Assembly: GCF_903903185.1 (NCBI RefSeq)
Contig: NZ_CAIUXT010000226.1
Coordinates: forward strand, 24,446-88,445
DNA length: 64,000 bases
Direction of reading: 5' to 3'
From: an uncultured Rhodoblastus sp.
GTDB lineage: Bacteria > Pseudomonadota > Alphaproteobacteria > Rhizobiales > Beijerinckiaceae
In this document: piece by piece, positions 20,340 through 29,660 of the stretch
Position numbering within the stretch: position 1 is the stretch's first letter
How the letters are laid out: every line of letters begins with the position of its first letter
Position numbers and translations under genes: made by a program
Notes under the pieces: model-generated
What the model was told of the DNA's origin: nothing
What the model saw: the letters and a program-made list of their open reading frames with translations, nothing else
Databases searched by the model: none

Positions 20340-20663
20340 TCAGCCCGTACGGGTGGTTTCGACGACCGCCTCGAAACCTTCGAACTGCGGAGGCCCGAGA
20401 TAGAGGCCTTGCGTCTTCGGCGCGCCGGCGTGGGCGCGGCGGAAGGCTTCGGAACGCGTCCAGTCCTCGAAGGCCGCGCGCGTCTCCCACAAAGTATGGG
20501 AGACGAACAGCGTCGCGGCGTCGTCGCTCGCGCCTCGCAGCAGATGAAAGACAACGAAGCCGGGCGTGGACGGCAGGTCGCTCTGGCGACGGCGCCAGAC
20601 TTCCTCGAAATCCGCCTCCCGTCCGAGGGCGACGCGAAAACGGTTCATGGCGATGAAGGTCAT
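20340..20663 (-). CDS. Antibiotic biosynthesis monooxygenase (ABM) domain protein
   Basis: MTFIAMNRFRVALGREADFEEVWRRRQSDLPSTPGFVVFHLLRG...FVSHTLWETRAAFEDWTRSEAFRRAH. Confidence 0.85.
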   Translation of the reverse strand: MTFIAMNRFRVALGREADFEEVWRRRQSDLPSTPGFVVFHLLRGASDDAATLFVSHTLWETRAAFEDWTRSEAFRRAHAGAPKTQGLYLGPPQFEGFEAVVETTRTG

Positions 20664-20730
20664 GTCGGCTTCCCGGAGCTTTTTGCCCGAAAAGTCGCGG
20701 ACTTTTCGGAACCGAACAGGCGCTGAAATC

Positions 20731-21483
20731 TCAAGCCCGACGCGCCAGCGAGCGCAAGAAGCCCTGCGCGTCGTCGTTGAGTTCCATATCGACCGCCGGG
20801 GCCATTTTCAACAGCATATTGGCGACGAAAGGCTCGTCGTTGCGCGGTTCGGCCAAAGCCTCGCGCAGCACCGGCACATTGTCTTCGATGTGGACCATGA
20901 AGGCGACGCCTTTTTCGAGCGTCTCGCCCCATTTCTCGCGCGTCCAGCACGCCAGCGGATAGATGATTTCCTGCGGGAAGTTGCTTTTGCGCGCCTTCTC
21001 CAGAAAGCGCAGGCCGGCGCTCCAGTTTTCCTTGGCGCGCAATGGCGGCGGCGGCAGGTCGCCGAGCAGCATTTTCTGCGCCGCCTGTCCGACATGGTCT
21101 TCGAGCGTCGCCGGTTCGTCGATTTTCGACCTGAAACTCCACAGGGCCGGGGCGCCCGGAAAATCCCCGCCGAAACGCGCGATCAGCCCCGCCTCGACCT
21201 TGTCCACCGCGCCCTTGTCGCCTTTGAGCGCGGCGGTCATGCAGAAGGCGAACAGCGCGTCCTTGGCGACGTGAACCACGCCGCCGCTTTTCAATTGCGC
21301 GTCGTTGAGCGCCGGGGTGATTCCGTCGGCGGGGACCTGCGCCGCGCCGGCGCGCTGGGCCGTGATGAAGGCGGTGATTTCGAGCCAGCCGAGGAAATGC
21401 GCCAGAAACGCGTCGGGGTCGCCGTGCACCACGGCGAGATTGATCGCCTTCTTGCGTTTCACCAGTTCCGCGGTATCGGTCAT
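20731..21483 (-). CDS. Conserved hypothetical protein in the nif neighbourhood
   Basis: MTDTAELVKRKKAINLAVVHGDPDAFLAHFLGWLEITAFITAQRAG...; intact 250 aa ORF between ABM and Rieske genes. Confidence 0.7.
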   Translation of the reverse strand: MTDTAELVKRKKAINLAVVHGDPDAFLAHFLGWLEITAFITAQRAGAAQVPADGITPALNDAQLKSGGVVHVAKDALFAFCMTAALKGDKGAVDKVEAGLIARFGGDFPGAPALWSFRSKIDEPATLEDHVGQAAQKMLLGDLPPPPLRAKENWSAGLRFLEKARKSNFPQEIIYPLACWTREKWGETLEKGVAFMVHIEDNVPVLREALAEPRNDEPFVANMLLKMAPAVDMELNDDAQGFLRSLARRA

Positions 21484-21522
21484 GCCGGAGGGTTCCTTGT
21501 CGGGATTTTTCAAACTTCAGGG

Positions 21523-21945
21523 TCAGTCGCCGGTGATGACCACTTCCGGAATGGTTTCCTCGAGATCGAGGCCGTCTTCCTCCGCCAGTTCGACGCCGGT
21601 GACGCAGACATCGCCATCGTCGAGGACAATTTTAATTGGGGTCAGCGACTTGTTCTGGCAGGCGCCCGAGAAGCAGAAGCCGGTGTCGAGGTCGAATTGC
21701 GAGCCATGATGGCCGCAGACCAGGAAATTGCCGGCCTCATCCATGAATTCGCCGCTCTGCGCATCGAGACGCTTGCCGGCATGGGGACAGATGTTCTCGA
21801 AACCGTAATAATTCGAGCCCTTGCGGGTGACGAGGATCGGCCATGGTTCGCCTTCTCCATTGGCGCCGACGCGCTTCAGGACGAAGCCGCGCGCGTCATG
21901 GTCGTCGATTTCGAAAGTGCGGCAGATTGCGAACAATTCGTCCAT
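21523..21945 (-). CDS. Rieske [2Fe-2S] domain protein
   Basis: ENICPHAGKRL ... LVCGHHGSQFDLDTG, i.e. CxH ... CxxH Rieske ligands. Confidence 0.88.
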   Translation of the reverse strand: MDELFAICRTFEIDDHDARGFVLKRVGANGEGEPWPILVTRKGSNYYGFENICPHAGKRLDAQSGEFMDEAGNFLVCGHHGSQFDLDTGFCFSGACQNKSLTPIKIVLDDGDVCVTGVELAEEDGLDLEETIPEVVITGD

Positions 21946-22042
21946 GAGACCCGCTCCAAAGAGAAGAAAGTGACGCCCGACAAGCGACGCTGGCAAACGA
22001 AGTCGAGAGGGGGACTCCCGGCGTCGCGTGAACCGGCGAAAG

Positions 22043-22450
22043 CTAGAGCATTCCGAGTTCGAGCTTGGCTTCGTCCGACATCTTGTTCGGGTCCCACGGC
22101 GGGTCGAACACCAGATGGACTTTGGCGCCGGTGGCGCCGGGCGCGAGCAGAACGGCTTTTTCCACCCGGCGCAGCATTTCCCCGGCGACCGGGCAGCCCG
22201 GCGCGGTCAGGGTCATGTCAATGTCGATAGCGGCGGGATCGGCGATATCGACGCGATAGATCAGGCCGAGGTCATAGACATTGACCGGGATTTCCGGATC
22301 GAACACGGTGCGGATCGCATTGACGACGTCGGTCTCGAGATCGCCGGTCCATTCGGGCAGTTCCACCGCCTCGTCGCTGAAGGCGAGGGCAGCGTGAGGC
22401 CCGCCCGGATCCTCAAGGGCAAGATCTTCCGACGAAAGCGATTCATTCAT
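22043..22450 (-). CDS. sufT: SufT / DUF59 metal-sulfur cluster biosynthesis protein
   Basis: VVNAIRTVFDPEIPVNVYDLGLIYRVDIADPAAIDIDMTLTAPGCPVAGEMLRRV; adjacent to sufS. Confidence 0.85.
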   Translation of the reverse strand: MNESLSSEDLALEDPGGPHAALAFSDEAVELPEWTGDLETDVVNAIRTVFDPEIPVNVYDLGLIYRVDIADPAAIDIDMTLTAPGCPVAGEMLRRVEKAVLLAPGATGAKVHLVFDPPWDPNKMSDEAKLELGML

Positions 22451-23700
22451 GCGAACAGCTCCTTCACGCGGCGGAGTCCCTGGATGAAAATTTCGACTTC
22501 TTCATGGGTGTTGTAGAGGGCGAAAGAGGCGCGCGCAGTCGCCGTCAGGCCAAGCCGCGTCATCAGCGGCTGCGCGCAATGGGTGCCCGCGCGCACCGCG
22601 ATGCCGCCGCGGTCGAGCAGGGTGGAAACGTCCTGCGCGTGCGCGCCGGCGACCTCGAACGTCACCAGGGCGCCCTTGCCGGGCGCGCGCCCGAAGATGC
22701 GCACTCCCCCCAATTTATCCATTTCTTCGGTCACATGGGCGAGCAGCGCCGATTCATGCGCCGCCACGCTCAATCGGTCGAGTCCCATCATATAGTCGAG
22801 CGCTGTGCCGAGGCCGATCGCCTCGACGATGGGCGGTGTGCCGGCCTCGAAACGATGCGGCGGTTCCGCATAGGTGATGCGGTCCTGAGTGACGTCGCCG
22901 ATCATTTCGCCGCCGCCCTGATAGGGCTGCATTTGCGCCAGCAGCTCGTATTTGCCATAGAGAAAGCCAATGCCCGAAGGGCCATAGAGCTTGTGGCCGG
23001 TGCAGACGTAGAAATCGCAGCCGAGCGCCTGCACATCGACGATTTCATGCACCGCGCCCTGCGAGCCGTCGATCAGGACCTTGGCCCCGACTTCATTGGT
23101 GAGCCGCACGATTTCCGCCACCGGCGAGATCGTGCCGAGCACGTTCGACATATGAGTGATGGCGACGATTTTGGTGTTTTTGGTGAGCAATCGGGCGAAA
23201 GCTTCGATCTCGAACGAGCCGTCCTCGGCGACCGGCGCCCAGAGCAGTTTCGCGCCCTTGCGTTCGCGCAGGAAATGCCAGGGGACGATGTTGGAATGAT
23301 GCTCCATTTCGGAGATCACGATTTCGTCGTCCGCGCCGATTTCGGCGCCGAGGCTCATGGCGACGAGATTGATCGCCTCGGTGGCGCCCTTGGTGAAAAC
23401 AATCTCTTCGAGCCTTTCCGCATTGACGAAACGGCGGGCGGATTCGCGCGCCTTTTCGAAAGCGGCGGTCGATTCGCCGGACAGGAAATGCGCGCCGCGA
23501 TGGACGTTGGAATAGGTCTCGGCATAGCCGGATAGAATCGCGTCGAGCACTTCCTGCGGCTTTTGCGCCGAGGCGCCATTGTCGAGATAGACCAGTGGCT
23601 TGTTGTAGATCTTGCGCGCCAGGATCGGGAATTTCGCTCGCTCCGCCAACACGTCGAAGGAGGGGAGGGCCGGGCTGACCGCCAAAGCTTTATTCGACAT
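22447..23700 (-). CDS. sufS: SufS cysteine desulfurase
   Basis: KPLVYLDNGASAQKPQEVLDAI...FTKGATEAINLVAMSLG...; RAGTHCAQPLMTRLG active-site Cys. Confidence 0.95.
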   Translation of the reverse strand: MSNKALAVSPALPSFDVLAERAKFPILARKIYNKPLVYLDNGASAQKPQEVLDAILSGYAETYSNVHRGAHFLSGESTAAFEKARESARRFVNAERLEEIVFTKGATEAINLVAMSLGAEIGADDEIVISEMEHHSNIVPWHFLRERKGAKLLWAPVAEDGSFEIEAFARLLTKNTKIVAITHMSNVLGTISPVAEIVRLTNEVGAKVLIDGSQGAVHEIVDVQALGCDFYVCTGHKLYGPSGIGFLYGKYELLAQMQPYQGGGEMIGDVTQDRITYAEPPHRFEAGTPPIVEAIGLGTALDYMMGLDRLSVAAHESALLAHVTEEMDKLGGVRIFGRAPGKGALVTFEVAGAHAQDVSTLLDRGGIAVRAGTHCAQPLMTRLGLTATARASFALYNTHEEVEIFIQGLRRVKELFA

Positions 23701-24976
23701 GGGAGGCCTCGCCGGCGTGACGCGCGAGCCATTTCCGCACCATTTCCGCAGCCGGAGCGCGCAAGACTTCATCGCCGATCGTGTCGAGCGCTTCGGCAAG
23801 GAAAGCCTCGACCAGCAGGGCGCGGGCTTGCGCTTCGGGAATGCCGCGCGCGCGCAAAAAGAACAGGGCGTTGGCGTCGAGTTCGCCCGCCGTGGCGCCA
23901 TGGCTGCATTTGACGTCGTCGGCGAAAATTTCGAGTTCGGGTTTGGTCACGATTTCGGCGCGGTGCGACAGAAGCAGCGCCCGACTCAATTGTTTCGCAT
24001 CGGTTTTCTGCGCCGCCTGCTCAACCTGAACGCAGCCCTGGTAGACGCCGCGTCCGGCGCCCGCCAGCACGCCGCGAAAGGTCTGTTTGCTCGCCGTATT
24101 GGGCGCGGCGTGCGTGACCACGGTAGTATTGTCGCAATGGCGCTTGTCGGCCACCAGATAGGCGCCGTCCATTTCGGCGAAGCTTTGTTCGCCCGCCAGT
24201 TTGAGCAGCGCCTCGTGGCGGGCGAAATGGCCGCCCTGCGACAGGTAGAAGCCGCGATAGGTCGCCTTTTCGCCGATTTCGGCGAGCGTGACGGCGGTCT
24301 GTCGGGCGGCTGCGGCGAAGTTTTCGAGCCTGATGTGCCTGAGGCTGGAATTCGCCGCGAGACGGAATTCGCTGACGATGGTCGCAAAACTCGGCGCGCC
24401 GTCATGGGATTCGAAAATGGTCGCGCTGGCGCCTTCTTCGAGCACGACGAGCAGCCGCAAATGGCGTCCGTCGTCGCCCTGGGTTTCGACATCGCTCCAG
24501 TTGAAGCGCAGATGCAGCGGCGTCGCCATGGTGACGTCCCTCGGCACATGCAGGACGAGGCCTTCCTCCATCAAGGCGGTGTTCAGATTGACGATCGGAT
24601 GGTCTTGCTGCGGATTGATCTTGCCGATATGCGCGGCGACGGCTGGATCCTGCTGCGCCAGCGCCTTGCGCAGCGAAATCGCGCCCATTGCGCAATAAGA
24701 GGACAATTTATCGACCAGCACGCCGTTTTCGAAAGCCGCGAGGCAGGCGCCCGGAAATTCGGGCGGCGCATCCGCGTCGGCTTCGAGCTTGACGCTCTCA
24801 TGCAGCGCCTTGGCGAGATCGGAATAGCGCCAGGCCTCAACGCGGCGGTTCGGCAGGCCGAGATGCGCGAATTTTTCGCCGGCCTCGCCGAGCAGGGCCC
24901 CGAGCCAGGGCGCGACGTCGGTGCGCCGCGCCTCCATGCTGGCGAGCAGATTGTCGAGCGACACGACTTTGCCCAT
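23690..24976 (-). CDS. sufD: SufD Fe-S cluster assembly protein
   Basis: SufBD core: ...EIFADDVKCSHGATAGELDANALFFLRARGIPEAQARALLVEAFLAEALD. Confidence 0.93.
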   Translation of the reverse strand: MGKVVSLDNLLASMEARRTDVAPWLGALLGEAGEKFAHLGLPNRRVEAWRYSDLAKALHESVKLEADADAPPEFPGACLAAFENGVLVDKLSSYCAMGAISLRKALAQQDPAVAAHIGKINPQQDHPIVNLNTALMEEGLVLHVPRDVTMATPLHLRFNWSDVETQGDDGRHLRLLVVLEEGASATIFESHDGAPSFATIVSEFRLAANSSLRHIRLENFAAAARQTAVTLAEIGEKATYRGFYLSQGGHFARHEALLKLAGEQSFAEMDGAYLVADKRHCDNTTVVTHAAPNTASKQTFRGVLAGAGRGVYQGCVQVEQAAQKTDAKQLSRALLLSHRAEIVTKPELEIFADDVKCSHGATAGELDANALFFLRARGIPEAQARALLVEAFLAEALDTIGDEVLRAPAAEMVRKWLARHAGEASHVE

Positions 24977-24983
24977 GAAACCC

Positions 24984-25733
24984 TCACGCGGCTTTGTTGA
25001 TGACGGCGTCGTAGCCATTTTCTTCGAGTTGCAGCGCCAGGCTCTTGTCACCCGACAGCACGATCTTGCCGCCCGAAAGAATGTGGATGACGTCCGGCTG
25101 GATGTAATCGAGCAGGCGCTGGTAATGGGTGATGACGAGGAAGGAGCGGTCCGGGGCGCGCAGCTTGTTGACCCCCTCGGCGACGAGTTTGAGCGCGTCG
25201 ATGTCGAGACCCGAATCCATTTCGTCGAGGATCGCCAGTTTGGGCTTCAACAGCGCCATTTGCAGGGTTTCGTTGCGCTTTTTCTCGCCGCCGGAAAAGC
25301 CGACATTCAGCGGGCGTTTCAGCATGTCCTCGGAAATGTTCAGTTCCTTGGCCGCGGCGCGCACGATGCGCAAAAACTGGGCGGCGTCGAGTTCCTTTTC
25401 GCCGCGCAATTTCGCCTGGGCGTTCATCGCGGTCTTGAGGAAATTCATCGTCGAGACGCCGGGAATTTCGAGCGGATACTGGAAGGCGAGGAAAATGCCC
25501 TTGGCGGCGCGCTCCTCGGGCGAAAGCCCGGTGATGTCCTCGCCGAACAGGTCGATCTGGCCGCCGGTCACTTCATAGCCTGCGCGGCCGGCGAGCGTGT
25601 AGCTGGTGGTCGATTTGCCGGCGCCATTGGGGCCCATGATCGCATGGACCTCGCCCGGCGGCACTTTGAGCGAAAGGCCCTTGAGGATTTCCTTGCCGAA
25701 CACGTTGACGTGCAGGTCCTTGATCTCAAGCAT
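24984..25733 (-). CDS. sufC: SufC Fe-S assembly ATPase
   Basis: [49 protein letters not shown]...FSGGEKKRNETLQMALLKPKLAILDEMDSGLDIDAL. Confidence 0.96.
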   Translation of the reverse strand: MLEIKDLHVNVFGKEILKGLSLKVPPGEVHAIMGPNGAGKSTTSYTLAGRAGYEVTGGQIDLFGEDITGLSPEERAAKGIFLAFQYPLEIPGVSTMNFLKTAMNAQAKLRGEKELDAAQFLRIVRAAAKELNISEDMLKRPLNVGFSGGEKKRNETLQMALLKPKLAILDEMDSGLDIDALKLVAEGVNKLRAPDRSFLVITHYQRLLDYIQPDVIHILSGGKIVLSGDKSLALQLEENGYDAVINKAA

Positions 25734-27196
25734 TATCCAACGCTCCCTTCGAGGCTGATGCCGACGAGCTTCTGCGCCTCGACAGCGAATTCCATAGGCA
25801 ATTGCTGCAAGACTTCGCGGCAGAACCCGTTGACGATCAGCGCCACCGCCTCTTCGGTCGGAATGCCGCGCGAAAGGCAATAAAACAGCTGATCGTCGGA
25901 GATTTTCGACGTCGTCGCCTCATGTTCCAGAATCGCTTTCGGGTTGCGCGACTGGATATAGGGCACCGTATGGGCGCCGCATTTGTCGCCGAGCAGCAGG
26001 GAGTCGCACTGGGTGAAGTTGCGCGCGCCGTCGGCTTTGGCGTGGACGCTCACCAGCCCGCGATAGGTGTTTTGCGCGTGGCCGGCGGAAATGCCCTTGG
26101 AGACGATGCGGCTGGACGTGTTCTTGCCGAGATGCAGCATTTTGGTGCCGGTGTCGGCCTGCTGGAAATTATTGGCGATGGCGATGGAGTAGAATTCGCC
26201 TTTCGAACCGTCGCCGCGCAGGATGCAGGACGGATATTTCCAGGTGATCGAGGAACCGGTTTCGACCTGCGTCCAGGCGATTTTCGAGCGGTCGCCGCGG
26301 CAGTCGCCGCGCTTGGTGACGAAATTGTAAATGCCGCCTTTGCCGTTCTCGTCGCCGGGATACCAGTTCTGCACCGTCGAATATTTGATCTCGGCGTCGT
26401 CCATGGCGATCAACTCGACCACGGCGGCGTGCAACTGGTTCTCGTCGCGCTGCGGCGCGGTGCAGCCTTCGAGATAAGAGACGTAGGAGCCCTTGTCGGC
26501 GATGATCAGGGTGCGCTCGAACTGCCCGGACTTGGCGGCGTTGATGCGGAAATAGGTGGAAAGCTCCATCGGGCAGCGCACGCCCGGCGGGATATAGACG
26601 AAGGAGCCTTCCGAAAACACGGCGGCGTTCAGCGTGGCGTAGAAATTATCGGTCACCGGCACGACCGAGCCGAGATATTTCTTCACCAGATCCGGATGGG
26701 ATTTCAGGGCTTCGGAAATCGGGCAGAAGATGACGCCGACTTTCGACAATTCCTCCTTGAAGGTGGTGACGACAGAAACCGAATCGAACACCGCGTCGAC
26801 CGCGATCTTGCGCTGCTGGACGCCGGCAAGCGCCTCCTGTTCGTGCAGCGGAATGCCCAGTTTTTCATAGACGCGCAACAGTTCCGGATCGACGTCGCCG
26901 ATGGTTTTCGGGCCATCGTTGTCGCTTTTCGGCGCGGCGTAATAATAGGCGTCCTGGAAGTCGATCTTGGGATAATGCAGCTTCGCCCAATGCGGCTCTT
27001 CCATGGTCAGCCAGCGCTTGTAGGCATCGAGACGATAGGCGAGCAGCCAGTCGGGCTCGTCCTTCTTGGCCGAGATGAAGCGGATGACGTCTTCGTTGAG
27101 ACCCTTGGGCGCAAAGTCGGATTCGATCTCGGAGACGAACCCGTACTTGTATTTGCGGTCCGCGAGCTCTTGCAGGGTTTCCGTCTCTTCGCTCAT
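25733..27196 (-). CDS. sufB: SufB Fe-S assembly scaffold
   Basis: [52 protein letters not shown]...; stop overlaps the sufC start (TAATG). Confidence 0.96.
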   Translation of the reverse strand: MSEETETLQELADRKYKYGFVSEIESDFAPKGLNEDVIRFISAKKDEPDWLLAYRLDAYKRWLTMEEPHWAKLHYPKIDFQDAYYYAAPKSDNDGPKTIGDVDPELLRVYEKLGIPLHEQEALAGVQQRKIAVDAVFDSVSVVTTFKEELSKVGVIFCPISEALKSHPDLVKKYLGSVVPVTDNFYATLNAAVFSEGSFVYIPPGVRCPMELSTYFRINAAKSGQFERTLIIADKGSYVSYLEGCTAPQRDENQLHAAVVELIAMDDAEIKYSTVQNWYPGDENGKGGIYNFVTKRGDCRGDRSKIAWTQVETGSSITWKYPSCILRGDGSKGEFYSIAIANNFQQADTGTKMLHLGKNTSSRIVSKGISAGHAQNTYRGLVSVHAKADGARNFTQCDSLLLGDKCGAHTVPYIQSRNPKAILEHEATTSKISDDQLFYCLSRGIPTEEAVALIVNGFCREVLQQLPMEFAVEAQKLVGISLEGSVG

Positions 27197-27343
27197 GTCA
27201 GGGTTCCGACTTTGCTTGTGAAGGCCTGGATAACGCAGGCTTGCGGGAGCGCGCCTGCGCCGGAAACGACGCCGGCGATTGTGCGGCGCGGCGCCCGTCG
27301 CCATGGATGCAAGCGGGGCGCCATGGCCCGCCGCATCGCGGTT

Positions 27344-27832
27344 CTAGCCGGCGACTCCCGCCGCCAGTTCGGCGACGACCGGCCATCCGACCTCGCCGGT
27401 CGGATCGAGTTTTCTTAAACGGTCGAGCATTTCCTCGGCCTGTGGGCGCTCGTCGCGGCGCAGGCTGATGAAGGCGAGCGCCTTGAGCGTATAGAGCGCG
27501 AAACGCCCGGCGCCGTCGGGCGAGCCGGGCCGCGGCGTCCACAGGCGCCAGTCGGCGGGCCAGCCGGCCTGCCGCGCGCCCTCCAGTAGGCCGGCCTCGG
27601 CGGCGGCCCGCGCCTCGTCGAGATTGCCCTGATAAGTGTGGATTTTATAAAGACAAAAATAGGTCGGAAGCTGTTCCGGCGCGGCCGCCAGCGCGGCGCG
27701 AAACAACGCATCGGCGGCGGCGAAATCGCGGCGATAGGCGGCGACGCCCTGTTGCAGCAGGGCGTCGATCTCCTCGGGCAGGTCGCCGAAATTGATCGAG
27801 TCGGGTTCGGGAGCCGGAAAGGGGAGAATCAT
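27344..27832 (-). CDS. TPR-like hypothetical protein (nif neighbourhood)
   Basis: MILPFPAPEPDSINFGDLPEEIDALLQQGVAAYRRDFAAADALFRAALAAAPEQLPTYFCLYKIHTYQGNLDEARAAAEAGL. Confidence 0.7.
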   Translation of the reverse strand: MILPFPAPEPDSINFGDLPEEIDALLQQGVAAYRRDFAAADALFRAALAAAPEQLPTYFCLYKIHTYQGNLDEARAAAEAGLLEGARQAGWPADWRLWTPRPGSPDGAGRFALYTLKALAFISLRRDERPQAEEMLDRLRKLDPTGEVGWPVVAELAAGVAG

Positions 27833-27870
27833 TTTGGGCCTTCGCGCTGCGCTGCATTGCCGGGGTCCGG

Positions 27871-27886
27871 TGCAAAAGCAGGGCCG
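27871..27886 (-). promoter_or_regulatory. Candidate sigma54 promoter upstream of the TPR gene/suf cluster
   Basis: Minus-strand CGGCCC-TGCTT-TTGCA with GG/GC correctly spaced; a partial UAS (TGT-N10-ACG) at 27920..27935. Confidence 0.4.
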
Positions 27887-28123
27887 GGTCGCTTCGTCGC
27901 GTTTCGGACAGGGGGACTGTGTCGGTAATGCGACGCAGAGTTTCCGGCGGTTTCGACTGTTTTTCAGGCGCCCGTGCGGCGCGGCCGACCGCTGGTCTTT
28001 ATTTTGCATCGCAAAAAAGGCAGAGTGGGGGCTCGGTCGGCCGCGCGCTTTGCGTCTCGCGCCGGCTGGAAACCAAACCCAGTTCCAACCCCCTTGCCGA
28101 CCCAATAGCTGAAAGGTCTTGCC

Positions 28124-28459
28124 ATGACGGAAAAAACCTCCGACCGCATCCAGTCGATCATCGACGGCCAAGACGTGGTGCTGTTCATGAAAGGCGTCCC
28201 CGCCGCGCCGCAATGCGGTTTTTCCGCCGCGGTCGTTCAGGTGCTCAATGAATCCGGCGTCCCCTTCGGCGCTGTCAATGTTCTGGCCGACCCCTATATC
28301 CGCGAAGGCATCAAGGCTTTCTCCAACTGGCCGACGATTCCGCAGCTCTACGTCAAGGGCGAATTCATCGGCGGCTGCGACATCGTGCGCGAAATGGCGG
28401 CCTCCGGCGAGTTGACCCAGCTGTTCGCCGACAAGGGCGTCGAAAAGGCGCCGGCATGA
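28124..28459 (+). CDS. grxD: Monothiol glutaredoxin Grx4 family
   Basis: QSIIDGQDVVLFMKGVPAAPQCGFSAAVVQVLN (CGFS motif) ... NWPTIPQLYVKGEFIGGCDIVREM. Confidence 0.93.
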   Translation: MTEKTSDRIQSIIDGQDVVLFMKGVPAAPQCGFSAAVVQVLNESGVPFGAVNVLADPYIREGIKAFSNWPTIPQLYVKGEFIGGCDIVREMAASGELTQLFADKGVEKAPA

Positions 28460-28809
28460 CGGAGTCATCGGCCCCGACCGTTTTCGACGTGCCGCAGGTA
28501 TACAAGCGTCACGTCTTCGCCTGTTACACCCAGCGTCCCGCCGGTCACCCGCGCGGCTCCTGCGGCGAGTTGGGCGCCCAGCCGCTGTGGGATCGCCTGT
28601 CGCGCAAGCTTGAAGCCGAGCGTCTGGCAGATGTCGGCTTCACGGCGGCCGGCTGCCTCGGCTTCTGCCGCGCCGGACCGCTGCTGGTGATCTATCCCGA
28701 AGGCGTCTGGTATCAGCCGAAATCGGCGGAAGATGTTGACGAGATCATCGAGTCCCACCTCAAGGGCGGCGCGCTGGTCGAACGTCTGGTGATCGTGCCG
28801 CAGCGATGA
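28456..28809 (+). CDS. Thioredoxin-like [2Fe-2S] ferredoxin
   Basis: YKRHVFACYTQRPAGHPRGSCGELG...VGFTAAGCLGFCRAGPLLVIYPEGVWYQ; ATGA overlap with grx4. Confidence 0.85.
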   Translation: MTESSAPTVFDVPQVYKRHVFACYTQRPAGHPRGSCGELGAQPLWDRLSRKLEAERLADVGFTAAGCLGFCRAGPLLVIYPEGVWYQPKSAEDVDEIIESHLKGGALVERLVIVPQR

Positions 28810-28937
28810 GTTCTTGATAAAGAACTCAGCGCGGAAAACGGGCCGTCATTGCGAGCCATAGGGTGTCGAAGGACGCCCGTCTTCGACAGGCTAGGGCGAA
28901 GCAATCCAGACCCGGACTGCGGCCACTGGATTGCTTC
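28807..28937. repeat. Cluster of three perfect-stem hairpins
   Basis: TGAGTTCTT-gata-AAGAACTCA (28807..28828, overlapping the stop codon); TGTCGAAG...CTTCGACA (28864..28888); GAAGCAATCCAG...CTGGATTGCTTC (28898..28937). Confidence 0.7.
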
Positions 28938-29660
28938 CTCGCTAAGGTCCTCGCGTCGCTCCGCCGCGCGCCCCGTCACAACCCGGGCGCCTCCCTCTCT
29001 CAACCCCACCCCCTCACGGTGAGGAGCGCCGCCAGGCGCGTCTCGAACCACGGACAAGCGCATGAATCTGCTTGCGGACGAAGGCGTGAGGTGAAATTCC
29101 CTCGCTTAACGTCCTATTGCGATGACGGGAATCGGCTCAAACTGGTCTTTCAAGCTTTTCCCGCTACGTCCGGTACAACGTCGCCAGCGGACTTCCACGG
29201 CTTCCGTCGAACGCGTATTCGTGACCCCAAGCGGCCTGTCGCCAAACTTGCCCGCTTGGTCAAGGCGAGGCCTAGAGCAGCCGTTCGATGGAAACGCGCT
29301 ATAGCGCGCCATGCGAGCCTTGTCGTCGCCGGACGACACCTTTGGAATGTCGAGTGCTTGACGTGGCGAGCGCGCCGCTGGCAACGGCCTGGAGCCTTGG
29401 CGGCGCGCGGCGCGCCATCGCGAGCGACGGCGAGACCTCACTCGCCGCGTATTCCTGGACGGGCGCAATTGTGTCCCCGTCGGCAGGGATCGATCTCGCG
29501 CATCGTCCTATCTGATTGAAATCGATGTTCAAACAAATCGGCAGTCTTTTGGCGCCGCGCGCCTCGCTCGTGCAACTAACTATAAAGTCGATAGATTTAT
29601 TGACACGCCCCTCCGGCTGGGATCACTCTTCCGGCACTAGCTTCTTTACCGAGCGCGCGC

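Noticed and set aside
28980-29532. Several 60-218 aa ORFs in the hairpin-rich intergenic region
   Set aside because: Overlap each other on both strands, no motif, no RBS or operon context.
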